Assembly (NCBI GenBank): GCA_018668195.1
Contig: JABITU010000143.1
Coordinates: 1-9,782 of the forward strand
Source: Tateyamaria sp.
GTDB lineage: Bacteria; Pseudomonadota; Alphaproteobacteria; Rhodobacterales; Rhodobacteraceae
Direction of reading: 5' to 3'
DNA: 9,782 bases
Shown here: positions 6,550 to 9,782 of the stretch, in pieces
How positions within the stretch are numbered: position 1 is the stretch's first letter
Layout: each line of letters opens with the position of its first letter
The notes under the pieces: model-generated
Databases searched by the model: none
What the model saw: only the letters and a program-made list of their open reading frames with translations
Told to the model about the DNA's origin: nothing
Translations under genes and position numbers: made by a program

Positions 6550-7425
6550 ATGAAGAACGTATCAATCGACACCATCACGCAAGCCTTCGTGGATTACTGC
6601 GCAGATGACACCGACGAGCGCACAATGTTTGTGCTGACCAAAATGGTCGAACATCTGCATGCCTTTGCGAAAGAAACGCAGCTGACCCATGCCGAATGGT
6701 CACGCGCGCTCAAATTCGCCACGGATGCGGGCAAAATTACCGATGATGAACGCAATGAATTTGTGCTGATCTCAGACGTCACTGGCCTGTCGTCACTGGT
6801 TGACATGATCGGCTCGCAACATAATGGCACATCGTCCTCCGTGCTTGGTCCATTTCATTCGGTTGGCGCACCTGAACTGCCCGTCGGGGGCGACCTAAAA
6901 CAGGACAACGACGGCGCGACGGTTGTGATCGAAGGTTTCGTAAAAGACCTCGACGGCAATCCAGTTGAAGGTGCCGTGATCGAACTGTGGCAGACGGCCG
7001 AAAACGGCCTTTATTATTCCCAAGACGGGGATCAGGGAGATTTCAATCTGACCTGTTCGATGAAGACGGGTGCGGACGGGCGTTATGCCATGACCACCGT
7101 AAAACCTGCACCCTATATGGTGCCCGATGACGGCCCCGTGGGGGAGCTGTTCCGCGCCACAGGCCGCACCCCGTGGCGGCCTTCGCACCTGCACTTTATC
7201 GTACAGGCGGACGGATTGCAGTCCTTGGTGACCGAGGTTTTTGCGGATGGTGATCCTTACCTCGATCGCGACGCCGTGTTCGGTGTGCGCGAAGACCTAA
7301 TTATGAACTACGTCGAAAGTTCTGATCTCGACGCGCTGCCTGATGACCTGGAAATCGGCCGTGACGCAACAGTTCCCTATTATAAGGTCGATTTCGATTT
7401 CGTCCTTGTTCCTGAAAAATCATAA
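6550..7425 (+). CDS. Intradiol ring-cleavage dioxygenase, hydroxyquinol 1,2-dioxygenase-like
   Basis: A non-haem Fe(III) enzyme that opens a catechol-type ring between the two hydroxyls using O2; hydroxyquinol would give maleylacetate. The 291 residues contain a helical dioxygenase N-terminal (dimerisation) domain at about 15-95 and the catalytic beta-sandwich from about 96. Fe ligands by alignment are Y155 (NGLYYSQ), Y189 (APYMVPDDGPVG), H213 and H215 (RPSHLHF); R210 is the conserved ring-binding Arg. The combination PYMVPDDGPVGELFRATGR followed by TPWRPSHLHF resembles hydroxyquinol enzymes more than catechol ones. The start is ATG with GAGGA at 6541-6545. It lies between the TRAP genes and the metallolyase, 15 and 28 bases away. 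Maleylacetate reductase, the normal next enzyme, is absent here, so the true substrate might be another polyhydroxylated ring. The intradiol class is certain; the exact substrate is not. Confidence 0.92.
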   Translation: MKNVSIDTITQAFVDYCADDTDERTMFVLTKMVEHLHAFAKETQLTHAEWSRALKFATDAGKITDDERNEFVLISDVTGLSSLVDMIGSQHNGTSSSVLGPFHSVGAPELPVGGDLKQDNDGATVVIEGFVKDLDGNPVEGAVIELWQTAENGLYYSQDGDQGDFNLTCSMKTGADGRYAMTTVKPAPYMVPDDGPVGELFRATGRTPWRPSHLHFIVQADGLQSLVTEVFADGDPYLDRDAVFGVREDLIMNYVESSDLDALPDDLEIGRDATVPYYKVDFDFVLVPEKS

Positions 7426-7453
7426 ATTCCGATCTTAACAAAGGAAAATAAAG

Positions 7454-8665
7454 ATGCGCGAAACACATCTCGAAGACGGCAAATGGTGGGTCAGCCCCTA
7501 CAACTTTGAACCCGACGTGCGGGACGGTTTGAACCTGCCCGAAAAGGTCGAAATCCACGATGCAACACTGCGCGACGGCGAACAGACGCCCGGCGTTGTG
7601 TTCTCGGTCGATGACAAAATCGAAATCGCAACCAAGCTGGATGAACTCGGTGTGGACCGCATTGAGGCTGGCATGCCCGCGGTATCACCCGACGACGTCA
7701 CAGCGATCAAAGAGATCTCTAAGCTAGGCCTGAAGTCCAAGATTTTCACCTTCGCCCGCGCAATGAAAACCGACATCGATTTGGCGCTTGAATGTGGTGC
7801 GGATGGTGTGGTGATCGAGGTGCCAATTGGCTATCCGAAACTCGTCACCCAGTTCGGTTGGACATGGCGTGACGTGGCCGAGAAGACCGCGCCGATCATC
7901 AAATACGCCAAGGACAACGGCCTTCACGCGCTGTTCTTTCCCTATGACACGACCCGCGCGCGCAAGGATGATCTGACAAACCTGTGCAACTACATCATGG
8001 ACAACACAGCGCCCGATTCCATCGGCATCGTGGACACCATGGGCTGTGCCACGCCCGAGGCAATCAAGCACATGGTGCGTTGGGTCAACGACATGACCGG
8101 CCTGCCTATTGAAATCCACACCCACAACGATTTCGGCATGGGTGTCGCGACCGAACTGGCCGCCATCACAGCAGGTGCGGTCTGCGTGCATTCCTGCGCC
8201 AACGGTCTGGGCGAGCGCACGGGCAACGCAGCGCTTGAAGAACTGATGATGGGCCTCCACCTGCTCTATGGTTACGACACGCAATACAAGCTCGACAAAA
8301 TCCCTGAGCTTGCCGAAATGATCGCCGCCAAATCCAACATCCCGATTGCCCGCAACAAACCCGTTCTCGGCCACGGCAATTTCATCCGCGAGTCCGGCAT
8401 CGGCATCAACTACGTCATGAACGACCCACTGGTCATGTTCGCCACGCACCCCGCGCTGACGGGCAAACAGGGCGAAGTCGTTCTGGGCAAGAAATCCGGC
8501 AAAGCCTCGATCATCTACAAGATGGGCGAGTTGGGCATGGGTGAACTCGACGACGACAAAATCGGTGCGATTTTGGCTGAGGTCAAAAAAGCTGGTATTG
8601 CAAAACGCGATGTTTTATCCAATGAGGAGTTCGCGAATATCGTCACGTCCGTAAAGTCAGCCTAA
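7454..8665 (+). CDS. DRE-TIM metallolyase, homocitrate/isopropylmalate synthase-like (function uncertain)
   Basis: A divalent-metal TIM-barrel enzyme of the HMG-CoA lyase / alpha-isopropylmalate synthase superfamily; members make or break C-C bonds by Claisen or aldol chemistry. Seen: HDATLRDGEQTPGV (35-47, catalytic R40, D41, E43), metal-binding HTHND (H222, H224) and NGLGERTGNAALEEL (250-264). There are about 30 extra residues before the barrel and a C-terminal part to 403, but no LeuA regulatory domain, so the length resembles homocitrate synthase. In condensing enzymes the segment after the barrel reads like THEAGIH (NifV) or HESGIH; here it is IRESGIG (312-317 region), so both histidines are lost. 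This argues against ordinary homocitrate or isopropylmalate synthesis and allows a lyase acting on the ring-cleavage product (inference). The start is ATG with AAGGA at 7441-7445, spacing eight. Named from family only; substrate unknown. Confidence 0.88.
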   Translation: MRETHLEDGKWWVSPYNFEPDVRDGLNLPEKVEIHDATLRDGEQTPGVVFSVDDKIEIATKLDELGVDRIEAGMPAVSPDDVTAIKEISKLGLKSKIFTFARAMKTDIDLALECGADGVVIEVPIGYPKLVTQFGWTWRDVAEKTAPIIKYAKDNGLHALFFPYDTTRARKDDLTNLCNYIMDNTAPDSIGIVDTMGCATPEAIKHMVRWVNDMTGLPIEIHTHNDFGMGVATELAAITAGAVCVHSCANGLGERTGNAALEELMMGLHLLYGYDTQYKLDKIPELAEMIAAKSNIPIARNKPVLGHGNFIRESGIGINYVMNDPLVMFATHPALTGKQGEVVLGKKSGKASIIYKMGELGMGELDDDKIGAILAEVKKAGIAKRDVLSNEEFANIVTSVKSA

Positions 8666-8668
8666 ATC

Positions 8669-8673
8669 GAGGA
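8669..8673 (+). promoter_or_regulatory. Shine-Dalgarno pointing to an ATT start codon for the GntR gene
   Basis: GAGGA lies seven bases before ATT at 8681-8683. No ATG or GTG occurs in frame between the preceding TAA (8663-8665) and the DNA-binding domain. The only other common alternative is TTG at 8726, which has no Shine-Dalgarno-like sequence upstream. Confidence 0.55.
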
Positions 8674-8680
8674 TAGTCCA

Positions 8681-9340
8681 ATTCCGTTCCAGTCCCTACC
8701 GACCCAGTCTGAATCAGCAACCAAGTTGGCATATCGTCAACTGCGGGAAATGCTGTTGACGGGTCGGTTGGTGCCTGGCGAAAAGCTCAAGATCGACGGG
8801 CTTCGTGAGGTTTTGGATGTGGGCGCTTCGCCTATTCGAGAAGCGCTGAGCCTTTTGGTGTCGGATCAGTTGGTGGTCCGACACGAACAGCGCGGATTTC
8901 GCGCAGCCGATGCAGGCCGTGATAATTTCAACGAAATTCTAGACCTGCGCAGCACCCTTGAGGGGAAGGCTTTGCGCCAAAGCATGGCTCGCGCCACGCC
9001 TGAGTGGATCGAAGAACTGGTGGTGGTTCATCACCGGATGACCCGCGCCAAGACTGCCGGAACCGAAGAGTTCGAGGTGAAGCACAAGAATTTCCACATG
9101 GCCCTGATCGGCAATTGCAATTCACCGGTCATGCTGGGGATTTGCGGTCAGCTGTATGATCTCAACATTCGTTACCGCTACATCGCCGGTCAGTCCAAGG
9201 ATTATAAAGGCCGAAAGGTCGACGACGAACATCAGGTGATCCTTGAGGCCGTTATTGCCGAAGACACCGAAAAAGCAGTGGCACAACTGCTGTCGCATTA
9301 TGAAAAGACCGGCGACTTCCTCAAAGCCTACATCAAGTAG
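8681..9340 (+). CDS. GntR-family transcriptional regulator, FCD (FadR) subfamily
   Basis: A metabolite-responsive DNA-binding regulator. With an ATT start at 8681 it is 219 residues. The winged-helix domain spans about 15-76: LAYRQLREMLLTGRLVPGEKL, then GASPIREALSLLVSDQLV with the recognition helix around 48-60, then the wing QRGFRAA. The C-terminal FCD helical domain is about 82-213, with probable metal/ligand residues H139 (KNFHMALI), H184 (DEHQVI) and H206 (SHYEKTG); the position usually held by Asp is H135. The shorter TTG start at 8726 would begin at AYRQL and remove the start of the first helix, so I prefer the longer form, but this needs the non-standard ATT codon. The gene follows the metallolyase stop by 15 bases and is last in the operon; it probably autoregulates and controls the divergent region at 2209-2334 (inference). 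Effector likely a pathway acid. Confidence 0.85.
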   Translation: MPFQSLPTQSESATKLAYRQLREMLLTGRLVPGEKLKIDGLREVLDVGASPIREALSLLVSDQLVVRHEQRGFRAADAGRDNFNEILDLRSTLEGKALRQSMARATPEWIEELVVVHHRMTRAKTAGTEEFEVKHKNFHMALIGNCNSPVMLGICGQLYDLNIRYRYIAGQSKDYKGRKVDDEHQVILEAVIAEDTEKAVAQLLSHYEKTGDFLKAYIK

Positions 9341-9355
9341 TGCCGGCCCCAATCA

Positions 9356-9782
9356 TTATTTATCGAGATGCGGCGGTGTGACCAGCCCATTGGCTTCGGC
9401 GTCCGCACGGTCCCAATAGGCGATGTAGATGCCCGGAGGTTCCTTGCCTGCTGCCATCTTCTCGATGATTTGCGGGCTGCGCGTGATGCGGGAATGGTGC
9501 TGACGCGCCCACTCGAAATGCAAGTCTCGTAAGCGTTCAATCTGGTCTTGATGCTCGGCGCTCTCGCCAAGGTCATGCAATTCATCCGGGTCGGTTTCCA
9601 GATCAAACAGCATCGGACGCATCAGTTCGACGTGTACGTATTTCCAGCGGCCATCGAACACCATCACAAGGCGCGCATCGCTTTGATCGACGTTAACCTC
9701 CTGGCGGGCATCACGTGTGGAATAATCATATTCTGACACGCAGTAGTCGCGCCATTTCACGTCCTGCCCGTGCAACAGCGGA
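9356..9782 (-). CDS. Sulfatase / phosphonate monoester hydrolase family protein, C-terminal part (runs off right edge)
   Basis: The last 141 codons of an alkaline-phosphatase-superfamily hydrolase; the catalytic formylglycine (C-x-S/P-x-R) region would lie outside the window. Recognisable pieces are a PLLHGQ-like entry at the edge, WRDYCVSEYDYS, VFDGRWKYVH, then RPMLFDLETDPDELHDLGE, the standard sulfatase C-terminal strand and turn, and a C-terminal tail rich in polar residues. The WRDYxxSEYDY form is closer to phosphonate monoester hydrolases than to classical arylsulfatases; these enzymes are often promiscuous for phosphate and sulfate esters. The stop is TAA at 9358-9356. It converges on the GntR gene with 15 bases between stops. 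It could release the operon's phenolic substrate from an ester, but it is transcribed oppositely and may be unrelated. Confidence 0.88.
   Translation of the reverse strand, partial: PLLHGQDVKWRDYCVSEYDYSTRDARQEVNVDQSDARLVMVFDGRWKYVHVELMRPMLFDLETDPDELHDLGESAEHQDQIERLRDLHFEWARQHHSRITRSPQIIEKMAAGKEPPGIYIAYWDRADAEANGLVTPPHLDK

Noticed and set aside
7724..8449. Long open frame (241 codons) on the minus strand inside the metallolyase gene
   Set aside because: It is antisense to a gene with clear family motifs, has a His/Gly/Val-rich composition typical of a mirrored frame, and has no recognisable domain.
9341..9355. Bidirectional terminator between the GntR and sulfatase-type genes
   Set aside because: The gap is only 15 bases and shows no stable stem with a T-run.

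Overview
The window looks like a catabolic locus from a Roseobacter-type alphaproteobacterium (Rhodobacteraceae). This rests on gene content and on protein texture: a TRAP transporter, a RutE-like reductase, a malonyl-CoA decarboxylase next to a YCII protein, an FCD-type GntR regulator and a phosphonate-monoesterase-like sulfatase. The base composition is moderate and genes are tightly packed. Every base is coding apart from short gaps; the only sizeable gap is the divergent control region at about 2209-2334. I see no tRNA, rRNA, CRISPR array, insertion sequence or phage gene.

Left arm (minus strand, read from 2208 leftward): a YCII-family protein, a complete malonyl-CoA decarboxylase starting at GTG, then the N-terminal third of a Tat-exported ABC-type periplasmic binding protein that runs off the left edge. 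Right arm (plus strand, 2335 to 9340): eight genes with gaps of 3 to 28 bases, clearly one operon. They are a RutE-like flavin reductase, an OsmC-family protein, a complete TRAP transporter (binding protein, small and large membrane subunits), a hydroxyquinol-type intradiol ring-cleavage dioxygenase, a DRE-TIM metallolyase related to homocitrate/isopropylmalate synthase, and an FCD GntR regulator. A sulfatase/phosphonate monoester hydrolase gene converges on this operon from the right edge, with only 15 bases between the stop codons.

Reading of the system (inference): an organic acid, probably aromatic, is imported by the TRAP system. A trihydroxylated ring is opened by the intradiol dioxygenase, and the product is handled by the metallolyase. 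The RutE-like reductase (family reaction: malonic semialdehyde to 3-hydroxypropionate) and malonyl-CoA decarboxylase (malonyl-CoA to acetyl-CoA) could drain C3 products. YCII and the RutE-like enzyme could instead deal with hydroxybenzoquinones. The usual partner for hydroxyquinol, maleylacetate reductase, is not in the window, so the lower pathway may be non-standard.

The most unusual details are: the GntR gene has no ATG or GTG start but a good Shine-Dalgarno at ideal distance from an ATT codon; the metallolyase lacks the conserved His pair of its condensing relatives; the TRAP binding protein has Ala where the family has its carboxylate-binding Arg; and the divergent promoter region carries overlapping -35-like elements on a perfect 12-bp palindrome.
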